From assembly GCA_034006965.1 (NCBI GenBank), contig JAVERU010000022.1, forward strand, positions 1 to 30,992: DNA of 30,992 nt, read 5' to 3'. Below the pieces are notes generated by a model. That model ran no database searches. It was not told the DNA's origin and saw nothing but the letters and a program-made list of their open reading frames with translations. This document shows, one piece after another, positions 23,511-30,992 of this stretch. The translations under genes and the position numbers were made by a program. Each line of letters begins with the position of its first letter. The first letter of the stretch is position 1. Origin of the DNA: Perlabentimonas sp034006965. GTDB taxonomy: Bacteria > Bacteroidota > Bacteroidia > Bacteroidales > Tenuifilaceae.

Positions 23511-24311
23511 ATGAATTCATCGCAAGCATACGTACATCCCGATGCAAAAATTGGGAAAGATGTTAAAATAGAACCATTTGCTTATATTGCTCAAGATGTA
23601 GTAATTGGCGATGGTACGTGGATAGGACCAAACGCAACCATTATGGATGGCGCTCGCATTGGTGCAAATTGCAAAATTTTTCCAGGGGCAGTTGTTGCTG
23701 CCATACCACAAGATTTGAAATTTAAGGGAGAGGTGACCACCGCCCAAATTGGCGACAACACCGTGCTAAGGGAGTGCGTTACGGTAAACCGTGGTACAGC
23801 CTCGCGCGGAACAACCAAGGTAGGGAATAGCTGTTTGCTTATGGCCTACGTACACGTGGCTCATGATAGCATTGTTGGCAACAGCGTAATACTTGGTAAT
23901 GGGGTACAACTCGCAGGTGAGGTCGAGATTGATGACTTTGCTATCCTTTCGGGTGGTTGCCTTGTGCATCAGTTCGAAAGGATTGGTTCACATGTAATGA
24001 TACAGGGTGGATCAAAAGTAAACAAGGATGTGCCTCCGTTTGCTATGGCAGGGCGCGACCCTCTTTCGTTTGTAGGCTTAAACATTGTGGGCTTAAGGCG
24101 ACGTCAGTTTAGTGCAGAAAGGGTTGCCCAAATTCAACAAGTATACAAAATTTTGTATGGCAAGGGCCTTAACGTATCGCAAGCTGTTGCTGAGATTGAG
24201 AGCACTATGCCATCGACTCCAGAATGCGACATGATTCTCAATTTTATAAAATCGTCAAGCCGAGGGTTAATACGCAGTGGCCTTTCAAAAGATACAGGCG
24301 AAAGCGAGTAG
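23511..24311 (+). CDS. lpxA: Acyl-ACP--UDP-N-acetylglucosamine O-acyltransferase
   Basis: LpxA performs the first step of lipid A synthesis, placing a 3-hydroxyacyl chain on O3 of UDP-GlcNAc. The 266-residue protein has hexapeptide repeats forming a beta-helix (about 5-190). The catalytic His118 is in AYVHVAHDS, and IQGGSKVNKDVPPFAMAGRDP and a C-terminal helical domain with LRRRQFS follow. It begins 3 bases after the lpxC-fabZ stop, so translation is coupled. The operon ends at the shared terminator at 24337; lpxB is not in the window. Confidence 0.97.
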   Translation: MNSSQAYVHPDAKIGKDVKIEPFAYIAQDVVIGDGTWIGPNATIMDGARIGANCKIFPGAVVAAIPQDLKFKGEVTTAQIGDNTVLRECVTVNRGTASRGTTKVGNSCLLMAYVHVAHDSIVGNSVILGNGVQLAGEVEIDDFAILSGGCLVHQFERIGSHVMIQGGSKVNKDVPPFAMAGRDPLSFVGLNIVGLRRRQFSAERVAQIQQVYKILYGKGLNVSQAVAEIESTMPSTPECDMILNFIKSSSRGLIRSGLSKDTGESE

Positions 24312-24336
24312 ATCGTAATAAATCTCAACATATTAA

Positions 24337-24365
24337 AAAGGAGGCCTAAGTGGCCTCCTTTCTTC
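24337..24365. terminator. Bidirectional terminator between lpxA and DUF4837 gene
   Basis: A perfect 10-bp stem (AAAGGAGGCC / GGCCTCCTTT) with a 5-base loop, flanked by A on the left and T-rich bases on the right. It lies between two convergent genes and can end transcription both ways. Confidence 0.85.
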
Positions 24366-24369
24366 TTTT

Positions 24370-25386
24370 CTAATCCTGCTGCTTAACGGGCAAAGGGTTT
24401 ATGGTTTGTAGTATCGCCTCAACCTGACGGATGTAGTTCCGTTTATTGAGCCTTGGAGCATATACATAACCATCAACGGTAATTACTTTGTTGCGCTCTT
24501 CGTCTACTGTTGTGAGGCTAACGAATGGCCCACCCATTGGGTGCTGGTGAACATCCCAAAGCCCCCTAATTTGTGCAAAGTACCTACCCTTAAACATTAA
24601 CGAGTTGAATGTTGGGGGTATAATCGTTTCGGTAATCATATAGCTTCCGGGGGTTGGCCCAGGCACAAAGCGCTTTAGAAAATCGTTGCGTTTCTCAATT
24701 AGGTAATCTACAGTAAAGGTGCTATCGTCGGTATACGGATATTCATAGATAAAAACACCCTGGCTAGTATGAGGGGTTTCATACGATAACCACATAAAAT
24801 CAGTTGTGTCAAGGTTTAGGGCGTAGCCCTTAGGGAAGTTCATGGTTATGTCAAATTTCTTCTCTACCAAGTGCCTTATCCCTTCGGCTTCAAACTTTTT
24901 GGCATTTTGTATTACTCTATCACGCTCTGCTTGCTCAAGCAGCTGAATGAGTCTATCCTTCTCATTTGCAAGCATTCTTTCTATTGCGGGGTAGGTAGGG
25001 CCAACAATGTTGATAACGATTTGTGGTGCAGCCCATACATCGCGCTGGGTTACTATTTGCGGTTCCTTGAACTGATCGTCAACCTTTGTAATAATAATGT
25101 TTCGGTGGGTTTTGAAGATATCGGTGAAGTTTGATGTTGGCACCATGGCCACGCTGAATAGTGGCTCTGACTGGGGCAGCATGGGGTACTCCTCCTGCAA
25201 AATCTCCTTGTACAAGTTCCCAATCGATTCGTTAATTACCGACCCACTTACCACCACCACTACCTCGCCAGCTGATCCCGTTACGTTGGGCAAAAGGGTT
25301 CGTCGACCACCTGATCCCTTGTCGCAACTTACAAAAAGGGTTAGCAGAGATAAAGCTATAAGCGAATGAAAAACGACTTTTTTCAT
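24370..25386 (-). CDS. DUF4837 family lipoprotein
   Basis: This 338-residue protein matches the Bacteroidota-specific DUF4837 family, of unknown function. It has a lipoprotein signal ending LFVSC, with Cys21 as the acylated residue; the next residues DKGS include an Asp at +2. The mature part begins with GSAGEVVVVVSG, and has VGPTYPAIERMLANEK and a central FDITMNFPKGYALN. Later GRYFAQIRGLWDVHQHPMGGPFVS is visible. The region of about 130-165 is a charged helix. It is a single gene convergent with lpxA. No clear promoter is visible in the 79 bases upstream. Confidence 0.85.
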   Translation of the reverse strand: MKKVVFHSLIALSLLTLFVSCDKGSGGRRTLLPNVTGSAGEVVVVVSGSVINESIGNLYKEILQEEYPMLPQSEPLFSVAMVPTSNFTDIFKTHRNIIITKVDDQFKEPQIVTQRDVWAAPQIVINIVGPTYPAIERMLANEKDRLIQLLEQAERDRVIQNAKKFEAEGIRHLVEKKFDITMNFPKGYALNLDTTDFMWLSYETPHTSQGVFIYEYPYTDDSTFTVDYLIEKRNDFLKRFVPGPTPGSYMITETIIPPTFNSLMFKGRYFAQIRGLWDVHQHPMGGPFVSLTTVDEERNKVITVDGYVYAPRLNKRNYIRQVEAILQTINPLPVKQQD

Positions 25387-25465
25387 AATGGTGTATATTT
25401 TAATATTGATTTATAATTTGTTTGTGCTAAGATATAACAATTTTTGCGAATAGGTAGCTCAGCGA

Positions 25466-26743
25466 CTAAAAACCTAAGGTTGATATTTGTATTAGGTCGT
25501 AGGTTTGCTTGTCAACCCATAGGGTTATTTGCTGTCCAATGGCAAGGTCTGAGCTCAGGTTTGGGTTCCATATGTTGATATCGTCGATCGTGCAGTTATA
25601 CCTTACCGCGATCTTATGTAAATGGTCGCCCGGCAGAACGCTATGCCATACTCTAATTCTATTCTCCGTGCTACCTGCTTTGGAGAGAATATCGTGAAAG
25701 GTTAGATTGCTGGGAATGCTGTTTAGTATGATCTGCTCATGCTCAAGGTAGCTCTGTATTTTCGAAACGGGCAGCCTTATAGCATAACCTTTTTCGCTTT
25801 CGGGCACAACCCCTCTACGGTATATTGGGTTCAAAAACCTAAGGAAGTCGATGGGGATATCGGTATGCTGCGATATTGCCCCAAGGGTTAATGGCTTTCG
25901 AACAACAACTGTATCAGTTTCCATATACTGTGCGGTGGGGGTGGCAGCCTTAATGCCATGCTCATTGGCATTTTGCATGATGTAGGTTGCAGCAATAAAT
26001 GCGGGAACATAGTTCTGCGCTGCCTCGGGCAAATTGTCGAATAATTTCCAAAAGTTGGTTTCACCCCCTGAGCGGAAAATGGCATTGCGAACAGCTCCTG
26101 GCCCAGCGTTGTATGCGGCCATCACCAGATGCCAATCGTTAAATATCCGGTATAGGTACTTGAGGTAAAGGCATGCTGCTTCTGTTGATTTTACCGGGTC
26201 CATTCGCTCATCGATGTAGCTGTTTACCTCAAGGTCGAACATCCTGCCGGTGTTAATTTTGAACTGCCAAAGGCCAACCGCTCCGCTTGTTGAGACAGCA
26301 AGAGGATTGAGCGCCGATTCAACAACAGCAAGGTATTTTAATTCTAGCGGAAGTTGGTACTTGTCGAGTAGCTCATCGAATAGGGGAAAGTAAAGCTGAG
26401 CAAGGCCCAGCATCTGCGAAACTTGATCCCTGCGTTCTATGGAGTAAATGTCGATGTAACGTTTTACGTGCTCGTTGTAATCGAATGCGATTGGCGAGAG
26501 GTTATCAATGGCGGCAATTCTAACTTCGTACACCAGATCGGGGAAGGTAGGGTATGGAACATCGCTAGAAGTGCCGGGGGTGGTAAAAGGGGTAGTAAGA
26601 TGCTTGAGGCTATCGAGGTTTTGAATTATGCCACAGCCACTGCCTCGATGCCGATTGGCACCAATAGTTGGGTTTGGTTTACCCCAACCCCCCATGGGTA
26701 GCGCCAAAAGGACAATAGCAATTAATGCTTGGTGGCTATTCAT
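25466..26743 (-). CDS. MltD-like lytic transglycosylase with LysM domain
   Basis: This 425-residue exported protein cuts peptidoglycan between MurNAc and GlcNAc, leaving anhydro-MurNAc ends. A signal peptide (MNSHQALIAIVLLALPMGG) precedes a linker rich in Thr and Pro. The SLT domain spans about 125-260. It has the catalytic Glu142 in LAVVESALNPLAVS, then GAVGLWQF and AAYNAGPGAVRNAI. A C-terminal LysM domain (VLPGDHLHKIAVRYNCTIDDI) binds the wall. It begins 28 bases after tatA in the same operon. Its substrate preference cannot be inferred. Confidence 0.92.
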   Translation of the reverse strand: MNSHQALIAIVLLALPMGGWGKPNPTIGANRHRGSGCGIIQNLDSLKHLTTPFTTPGTSSDVPYPTFPDLVYEVRIAAIDNLSPIAFDYNEHVKRYIDIYSIERRDQVSQMLGLAQLYFPLFDELLDKYQLPLELKYLAVVESALNPLAVSTSGAVGLWQFKINTGRMFDLEVNSYIDERMDPVKSTEAACLYLKYLYRIFNDWHLVMAAYNAGPGAVRNAIFRSGGETNFWKLFDNLPEAAQNYVPAFIAATYIMQNANEHGIKAATPTAQYMETDTVVVRKPLTLGAISQHTDIPIDFLRFLNPIYRRGVVPESEKGYAIRLPVSKIQSYLEHEQIILNSIPSNLTFHDILSKAGSTENRIRVWHSVLPGDHLHKIAVRYNCTIDDINIWNPNLSSDLAIGQQITLWVDKQTYDLIQISTLGF

Positions 26744-26771
26744 CCCAGCTCAGTTTTCTCGATTCATTCCG

Positions 26772-26972
26772 CTACTTCTGCTCTGGCTCGTTGTCCAAAG
26801 AGTCTTCGTGGTCCTCGCCCTCGCGAATTCCCTTTTTGAACTCACCAACGCCCTTACCAAGGCCTCGCATTAGCTCTGGAATTTTCTTGCCACCAAAAAA
26901 CAGGAGAACTATGGCAATAATCAGTACGATTTGCCAAACCCCGGGAACTCCTGCTACTACAAAGTTTGTCAT
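26772..26972 (-). CDS. tatA: Sec-independent translocase subunit TatA/TatE
   Basis: This 66-residue protein has a single N-terminal transmembrane helix (VWQIVLIIAIVLLFF). A GGKKIPELMRGLGKGVGEFKKG amphipathic helix and an acidic tail follow, the pattern of TatA/TatE. TatA forms the pore that moves folded proteins across the inner membrane with TatC. I chose the ATG at 26972 (MTNFVVAG); a TTG at 27002 would add ten residues, but a promoter box just upstream favours the shorter form. tatC is not nearby. Confidence 0.92.
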   Translation of the reverse strand: MTNFVVAGVPGVWQIVLIIAIVLLFFGGKKIPELMRGLGKGVGEFKKGIREGEDHEDSLDNEPEQK

Positions 26973-27018
26973 TGCTATAGTATTAGTTGTTTCTTTCGAC
27001 AATGTTTTTCATCTGCCA

Positions 27019-27047
27019 CAAATTTAGCAGCAACTATTGAAATGCAA
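27019..27047 (-). promoter_or_regulatory. Promoter of tatA and the lytic transglycosylase
   Basis: On the minus strand TTG (27047-27045), 18 bases, then TAAATTTG (27026-27019), a full -7 match. It lies in the short gap after rseP, about 47 bases before the tatA ATG. Confidence 0.65.
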
Positions 27048-27052
27048 TAGCT

Positions 27053-28369
27053 TTATCTAAAAAGTTTAATCACATCGTTGGCGTTGGCAAATACAAAAAG
27101 TGCCAGGATAAATACCATACCCATTATCTGTGCATACTCCATAAACTTGTCGCTGGGCTTGCGTCCCGACACCATCTCGTATACAAGGAATAGCATATGG
27201 CCACCATCGAGGGCCGGTATGGGTAGCATATTCATAATGGCCAATACAATTGATATAAAGGCGGTGAGGTTCCAGAAGAAATGCCAGTTCCAAGTTTTTG
27301 GGAAAATGCTTCCAATGGTGATAAAGCCTCCTACCGATTCGTAAGCCTTGGTTTTGGGCGAGAATACCAGCTTAAGCTGCTTAAGGTAGCTGCTAAAGGT
27401 GTCGACTCCGCTTTTTATGCCGGCGGGTACTGCCCCAAGAAGCGAGTACTCAATTTTTTGAAGCTCGTAGTAGCGGTAGGGACTAATAGGTGCAATACCT
27501 ACCATGCCAGTTTCGGGTACCGGAACGGTGAGCTCTATAGGGACACCCTCACGTTCCATGGTTATGAGTAGGGTTTCGTTAGGATTGCTCTTTACAGCAT
27601 CTCTAAACTCATCGAAAAAGGTGGCCTTTTCGCCATTTATGGCAAGTAGCTTATCGCCAACCCGAATATCTGAGCTCTCAGCTGCAGATCCTTCCTCAAC
27701 ATATTCAATAATCAGCGGGGTTCGGGGTTGGAAAAGCATCTGCGTTTTAAGCAGCTGAGGGATGAATGCCGGATCAATGGATACATCGACTATTTCGCCC
27801 TCGCGCTCAACCGTTACCACTTTTGCCCCATCAATAATAATTGCCAAAGGAATTTGGCTAAACGATTCAACCTCTTTCCCGTCGACACTTAGTATCTTGT
27901 CGCCATTCCTAAAACCTATCTCTTCGGCTAGGGGGTCGCAGTATATACCGTGTGTAACATTTTTGGTAGGCAAATACTCCTCGCCCCAGGTGTAGAGCAC
28001 AGCGGTGTAAATTACAATGGCCAACAAAAAGTTGACGAGAACTCCCCCCGAAATGATTAAAAACCGCTGCCAAGCTGGTTTCGACCTGTACTCCCAAGGC
28101 TTAGGTGGGCCGCTCATCTGGTCGGTATCAATCGACTCATCAATCATTCCCGATATTTTTACGTATCCCCCCAAGGGGAGCCAACCTATACCGTACTCCG
28201 TATCGCCCTTCTTAAACTTAAAAAGCGAAAACCAGGGGTTGAAAAACAGGTAAAACTTCTCAACTCTTGTGTTGAATATGCGTGCAAATAAGTAGTGCCC
28301 CAATTCATGTAGAAACACCAGAATTGATAGGCTTAGGATAAACTGAACTATTTGATTAAAAATTCCCAT
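27053..28369 (-). CDS. rseP: RseP-like site-2 protease
   Basis: This 438-residue zinc metalloprotease lies in the inner membrane and cuts transmembrane substrates, such as anti-sigma factors and signal-peptide remnants. The active site HExxH is in FLHELGHYLFA (His21, Glu22, His25) in the first helix. The second motif NMLPIPALDGGH is in the C-terminal membrane region. Two PDZ domains lie between (about 130-300). Residue spacing matches RseP/RasP. The gene follows dxr after 64 bases; the A-rich run just before the ATG is a possible leader. No sigma or anti-sigma gene is in the window. Confidence 0.94.
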   Translation of the reverse strand: MGIFNQIVQFILSLSILVFLHELGHYLFARIFNTRVEKFYLFFNPWFSLFKFKKGDTEYGIGWLPLGGYVKISGMIDESIDTDQMSGPPKPWEYRSKPAWQRFLIISGGVLVNFLLAIVIYTAVLYTWGEEYLPTKNVTHGIYCDPLAEEIGFRNGDKILSVDGKEVESFSQIPLAIIIDGAKVVTVEREGEIVDVSIDPAFIPQLLKTQMLFQPRTPLIIEYVEEGSAAESSDIRVGDKLLAINGEKATFFDEFRDAVKSNPNETLLITMEREGVPIELTVPVPETGMVGIAPISPYRYYELQKIEYSLLGAVPAGIKSGVDTFSSYLKQLKLVFSPKTKAYESVGGFITIGSIFPKTWNWHFFWNLTAFISIVLAIMNMLPIPALDGGHMLFLVYEMVSGRKPSDKFMEYAQIMGMVFILALFVFANANDVIKLFR

Positions 28370-28433
28370 TTTCTTTTTTTTTCTTAATGAACAGTAACTA
28401 TGTGTATATGTTTTATGATTGTTGATTCATGTG

Positions 28434-29579
28434 TTACAAAAGCCCTTTTGCATACTCCCTTGTGGCCCTATCGGTTTGCAGATAATCATCGTAAGTGGGA
28501 TGGGCAATGAATGATTGTTTCCCCAGGCAATCCTCAACAATATCGGCCATTTTTAGGAAACTAATCTTTTCGTTAAGAAATGCCTCAACTGCAATTTCGT
28601 TCGATGCGTTAAGTATACAGGGTAAATTTCCTCCTTTAATCATTGCCTCGCGGGCAAAATCAAGCGCAGGGAACCTGTCGGTATCGGGTTCTTCAAAAGT
28701 TAGGTTAGGGTAGCTTAAAAAAGAAAATCTGGGGAAGTCCGATTTTAGGCGCTTGGGGAAAGCCAGCGCATACTGAATTGGCAACTTCATATCGGGAAGC
28801 CCCATTTGTGCCTTTATCGACCCATCCTCGAATTGCACCATGGAGTGGATTATCGATTGTGGGTGCACTACCACATCAATTTGCTCGGGTTGTAGGTTGA
28901 ATAGCCATTTGGCCTCAATAACTTCAAACCCTTTGTTCATGAGCGTTGCCGAATCGATGGTGATTTTATTGCCCATACACCAATTTGGGTGATTCAGAGC
29001 ATCGGCACGGGTAACCTGTGCTAGCTGCTTGGGCGATAGGTTTCGGAATGGCCCTCCCGAGGCGGTTAGAATAATCTTCTCAATGAGATTATTCTCGCCT
29101 ACCAAGCATTGGAAAATGGCAGAGTGCTCGGAGTCGACAGGTATTATGGGAACATTATACTCCTTGGCCAAACCCATTATGAGTTCCCCTGCAACCACAA
29201 GGGTTTCTTTGTTGGCTAGGGCAATGGGCTTTTTGGCTTTTAAAGCATGTATTGTGGGCAGTAGCCCAGCATACCCCACCATGGCGGTGAGCACCATATC
29301 AACGGTTTCCATTTCTACCACTTGCGCAATGGCATCGTGACCTGCAAATACTTTAATGTCCTCATTTTCGAGGGCAACCATCACCTCGGTGTAAAGGTTC
29401 TTATTACCTATAACCACTACGTTGGGCTTGTGCTTTAGAGCTTGGCTTATTAGTAGCTGCGAATTATTGTGTGCGGTTAATACCTCCACCTCAAAAAGAT
29501 GCTGGTGTGCGCTTATTACATCCAAAGCCTGTGTACCTATCGATCCTGTTGAACCCAATATGGCAATTCGCCTTTTCAT
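28434..29579 (-). CDS. dxr: 1-deoxy-D-xylulose-5-phosphate reductoisomerase
   Basis: DXR is the second enzyme of the MEP pathway. It converts 1-deoxyxylulose 5-phosphate to 2-C-methylerythritol 4-phosphate with NADPH. The 381-residue protein has the Rossmann motif GSTGSIGTQALD at 9-20 and the metal and substrate sites ANKETLV, VDSEHSAIFQ, SGGPFR and NHPNWCMGNKITIDSATLMNKG. Length is normal. It lies between an M23 peptidase (31 bases upstream) and rseP, an order common in Bacteroidota. The presence of dxr shows that isoprenoids are made by the MEP route here. Confidence 0.97.
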   Translation of the reverse strand: MKRRIAILGSTGSIGTQALDVISAHQHLFEVEVLTAHNNSQLLISQALKHKPNVVVIGNKNLYTEVMVALENEDIKVFAGHDAIAQVVEMETVDMVLTAMVGYAGLLPTIHALKAKKPIALANKETLVVAGELIMGLAKEYNVPIIPVDSEHSAIFQCLVGENNLIEKIILTASGGPFRNLSPKQLAQVTRADALNHPNWCMGNKITIDSATLMNKGFEVIEAKWLFNLQPEQIDVVVHPQSIIHSMVQFEDGSIKAQMGLPDMKLPIQYALAFPKRLKSDFPRFSFLSYPNLTFEEPDTDRFPALDFAREAMIKGGNLPCILNASNEIAVEAFLNEKISFLKMADIVEDCLGKQSFIAHPTYDDYLQTDRATREYAKGLL

Positions 29580-29610
29580 TATGCTAGGGAGTGTTTGCAG
29601 TTGAAAATCA

Positions 29611-30477
29611 TCAGAAAACTATGTATTGCTCAGGATTGATTGGGGTGCCATTGTGCCATAGCTCGAAGTGGAGGTGAGGCCCTGTGGTGAGTTCACCAGA
29701 GTTACCTATAATGGCAATGGCCTCGCCAGCTTTTACCTGTGCACCCGATTGTTTAAGTAGCTTGCTGTTATGCTTATAAACTGACAGCAAGTTGTTTTCA
29801 TGCTGAATTTGTATTACGTAACCGGTTTCGAGAGTCCAGCTCGATAGGGTTACGGTACCATCGGCAATGGCTACTATTACTTCGTTGGGCGGTGCAACCA
29901 CATCAACCCCTAGGTGGCCCAGCCGGGCATTAAATGAGTTTGTAACAACTCCCTTCACCGGAGGGAAAAAGTGAAAACGGGTAAGGTTTCCCCTATCGTT
30001 TTTTGTATCAACCACCGATAGGTTGTATAGCTCTTCCGATTCGATTTGTAATCGTAGTAGCGAGTCCTCCATCGATCGAGTAAAGGTTATTTCGCTATAC
30101 CTAATTGACGTGTCGGGGATGCTCTCCATATTATCGGGGCTATCGCCCCTAAGGATTGTATGTAGATTGCTGAGGTAGATTTTCCATTGCTGAAGTTCTC
30201 TCTCAAGGCTATCGGTTTTTAGCGCATTCTCCACAATGTGCCTACGCGTGTTACCATCGGGATAGCCGGGGATAAACTCGCGAATAGGAGTGAATGCAAT
30301 CAAAATGGTAACCAGTGCAATTAGGAGTATGGCGACGCCCCCTACAGCTGCAATAACATTGAGCCGTGATAGCCGCATGACTAAAACTTCCTCAAATGTT
30401 TGGTCGTTAAATATGCTAAGCCGATACTTGCTTTTCAGCTTATGTATGTACTTTTTCTTCGATTTATCCTTAGCCAT
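29611..30477 (-). CDS. M23-family metallopeptidase, membrane-anchored
   Basis: This 288-residue protein has a very basic N-terminus, a transmembrane helix (about 39-62) and a coiled-coil-like stretch (about 85-155). A C-terminal LytM/M23 domain runs from about 170. The zinc ligands are intact: His188 and Asp192 in GHLGVDV and the HxH pair in GPHLHFELW near 268-270. Enzymes of this type cut peptidoglycan cross-bridges; those with coiled coils may instead regulate amidases, but intact zinc ligands point to activity. It heads the unit M23-dxr-rseP. Confidence 0.92.
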   Translation of the reverse strand: MAKDKSKKKYIHKLKSKYRLSIFNDQTFEEVLVMRLSRLNVIAAVGGVAILLIALVTILIAFTPIREFIPGYPDGNTRRHIVENALKTDSLERELQQWKIYLSNLHTILRGDSPDNMESIPDTSIRYSEITFTRSMEDSLLRLQIESEELYNLSVVDTKNDRGNLTRFHFFPPVKGVVTNSFNARLGHLGVDVVAPPNEVIVAIADGTVTLSSWTLETGYVIQIQHENNLLSVYKHNSKLLKQSGAQVKAGEAIAIIGNSGELTTGPHLHFELWHNGTPINPEQYIVF

Positions 30478-30498
30478 ATCCTATCGTTCGAATTGCTG

Positions 30499-30506
30499 CA
30501 AATATA
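30499..30506 (-). promoter_or_regulatory. -7 box of the M23-dxr-rseP operon
   Basis: TATATTTG on the minus strand is a full -7 match 21 bases before the M23 start codon. The -33 region has only TGG at a 17-base spacing. Confidence 0.5.
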
Positions 30507-30710
30507 GCTTTTTTTACGGTAAGCCATTGGTGGTAAAATGCAAACAGCAGTAATTTGAGTATTACAACCTATTAAATAGTGTTAATATGCTCTGTGGGTG
30601 GGGCTGCCTTTGCCAACTCTCGAACGATATTCATCAATAGTTAATTAAGAGGTTTAGTGCGCTTCAGCCTGTAAGTTTTATTTGCGGAACGATAAAAAAT
30701 CTTGAATTAG
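30507..30710. other. Intergenic stretch upstream of the initiator tRNA
   Basis: About 200 AT-rich bases between the M23 promoter and the tRNA promoter. I see no ORF, repeat or RNA gene in it. Confidence 0.6.
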
Positions 30711-30741
30711 TTTGTGGGGTTGCAAATTTTTTCTACCTTTG
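30711..30741 (+). promoter_or_regulatory. Strong promoter of the initiator tRNA
   Basis: TTTG (30711-30714), 19 bases, then TACCTTTG (30734-30741): an exact match to the Bacteroidota consensus, 45 bases before the tRNA. Confidence 0.82.
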
Positions 30742-30786
30742 CACCGCGATAGCGATGAAAGTTCTTTTAAACTTAACATATTACAT

Positions 30787-30859
30787 TGCGGGGTGGAGCA
30801 GTTGGTAGCTCGTTGGGCTCATAACCCAAAGGCCGCAGGTTCGAGTCCTGCCCCCGCTA
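30787..30859 (+). tRNA. Initiator tRNA-fMet (CAT)
   Basis: A complete 73-base tRNA folds with a 7-base acceptor, a 4-bp D stem, a 5-bp anticodon stem and a 5-bp T stem with TTCGAGT loop. The anticodon is CAT. Three signs mark it as the initiator. Three G-C pairs flank the anticodon loop (GGG / CCC). The base pair 11-24 is A-U, not pyrimidine-purine. Positions 1 and 72 do not pair (U and U; C and A in E. coli). CCA is not encoded. A strong promoter and terminator frame it, so it is transcribed alone. Confidence 0.95.
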
Positions 30860-30866
30860 CTACGAT

Positions 30867-30896
30867 AAGGCTCTGCACGGTTGCAGAGCCTTTTTT
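30867..30896 (+). terminator. Terminator of the initiator tRNA
   Basis: A perfect 11-bp stem (AAGGCTCTGCA / TGCAGAGCCTT) with a 4-base loop and a T run, 7 bases after the tRNA. Beyond it, bases 30897-30992 show nothing I can identify. Confidence 0.9.
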
Positions 30897-30992
30897 GTTT
30901 ACCAGCGATGTACACAGTTTACGCCTTATACTCGGAGTCTTATCAGAAGATTTAATCGGGTACACCTCCAACTTGGCGCAGCGGCTGCGGTC

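Noticed and set aside
27034..27050. Inverted repeat CTATTG / CAATAG after rseP as a terminator
   Set aside because: The stem is short and AT-rich and has no T run; it overlaps the tatA promoter.
96..30896. Similar CTCTG-containing hairpins at the two ends of the window, as a repeat or attachment site
   Set aside because: Both are ordinary terminators in opposite orientation after unrelated genes, and the shared part is under 10 bases.
1..30992. CRISPR array, insertion sequence, prophage or toxin-antitoxin pair
   Set aside because: I saw no regularly spaced repeats, transposase or integrase motifs, terminal repeats or small paired genes of those types.

Overview
The window is a chromosomal stretch from a member of the Bacteroidota, probably Bacteroidales-like. 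The evidence is a GldH lipoprotein, the fused LpxC-FabZ enzyme, an S46 dipeptidyl-peptidase, a DUF4837 lipoprotein, and promoters of the Bacteroidota type (TTTG, about 19 bases, TAnnTTTG). Start codons also lack Shine-Dalgarno sequences. I see no phage, transposon, integrase or CRISPR array. Most genes are core genes; the unusual part is a set of signalling genes in the middle.

Layout. (1) 147-1523, minus strand: Mrp and a NifU-type scaffold, an Fe-S assembly pair with a strong promoter and terminator. (2) 1624-5545, minus: HolB, RicT, GldH, TrmB and an alkyltransferase-like protein, closely packed and partly overlapping. (3) 5720-8003, plus: phosphoglycerate kinase and a LuxE-like acyl-protein synthetase. 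(4) 8103-11011: a secreted C1 peptidase diverges from an OmpP1/FadL-type outer-membrane protein gene that is interrupted by one in-frame TAG. (5) 11123-12668, minus: a SiaB-type kinase and two SiaC-type (DUF1987) phosphoproteins. (6) 12946-16946, minus: an S46 peptidase, RNase HII and a glycosyltransferase. (7) 17074-19588, plus: a Wzx-like flippase and a second pair of SiaC-type proteins. (8) 19723-24311, plus: an HD phosphohydrolase, then lpxD, lpxC-fabZ and lpxA of the lipid A pathway. (9) 24370-30477, minus: a DUF4837 lipoprotein, a LysM lytic transglycosylase with TatA, then RseP, DXR and an M23 peptidase. (10) 30787-30859, plus: an initiator tRNA with its own strong promoter and terminator.

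The best candidate for something little described is the partner-switching set. One SiaB-like kinase and four divergent SiaC-like proteins lie within 8.5 kb, in two oppositely oriented tandem pairs. The window contains no SiaA-type phosphatase and no SiaD-type diguanylate cyclase. In Pseudomonas, SiaC phosphorylation controls a diguanylate cyclase; what the proteins here control is unknown. Other points of interest are the amber stop in the FadL-like gene, an alkyltransferase homologue with Ala in place of the reactive Cys, an Mrp without its C-terminal CxxC, and a LuxE-like gene whose promoter lies almost on its start codon.
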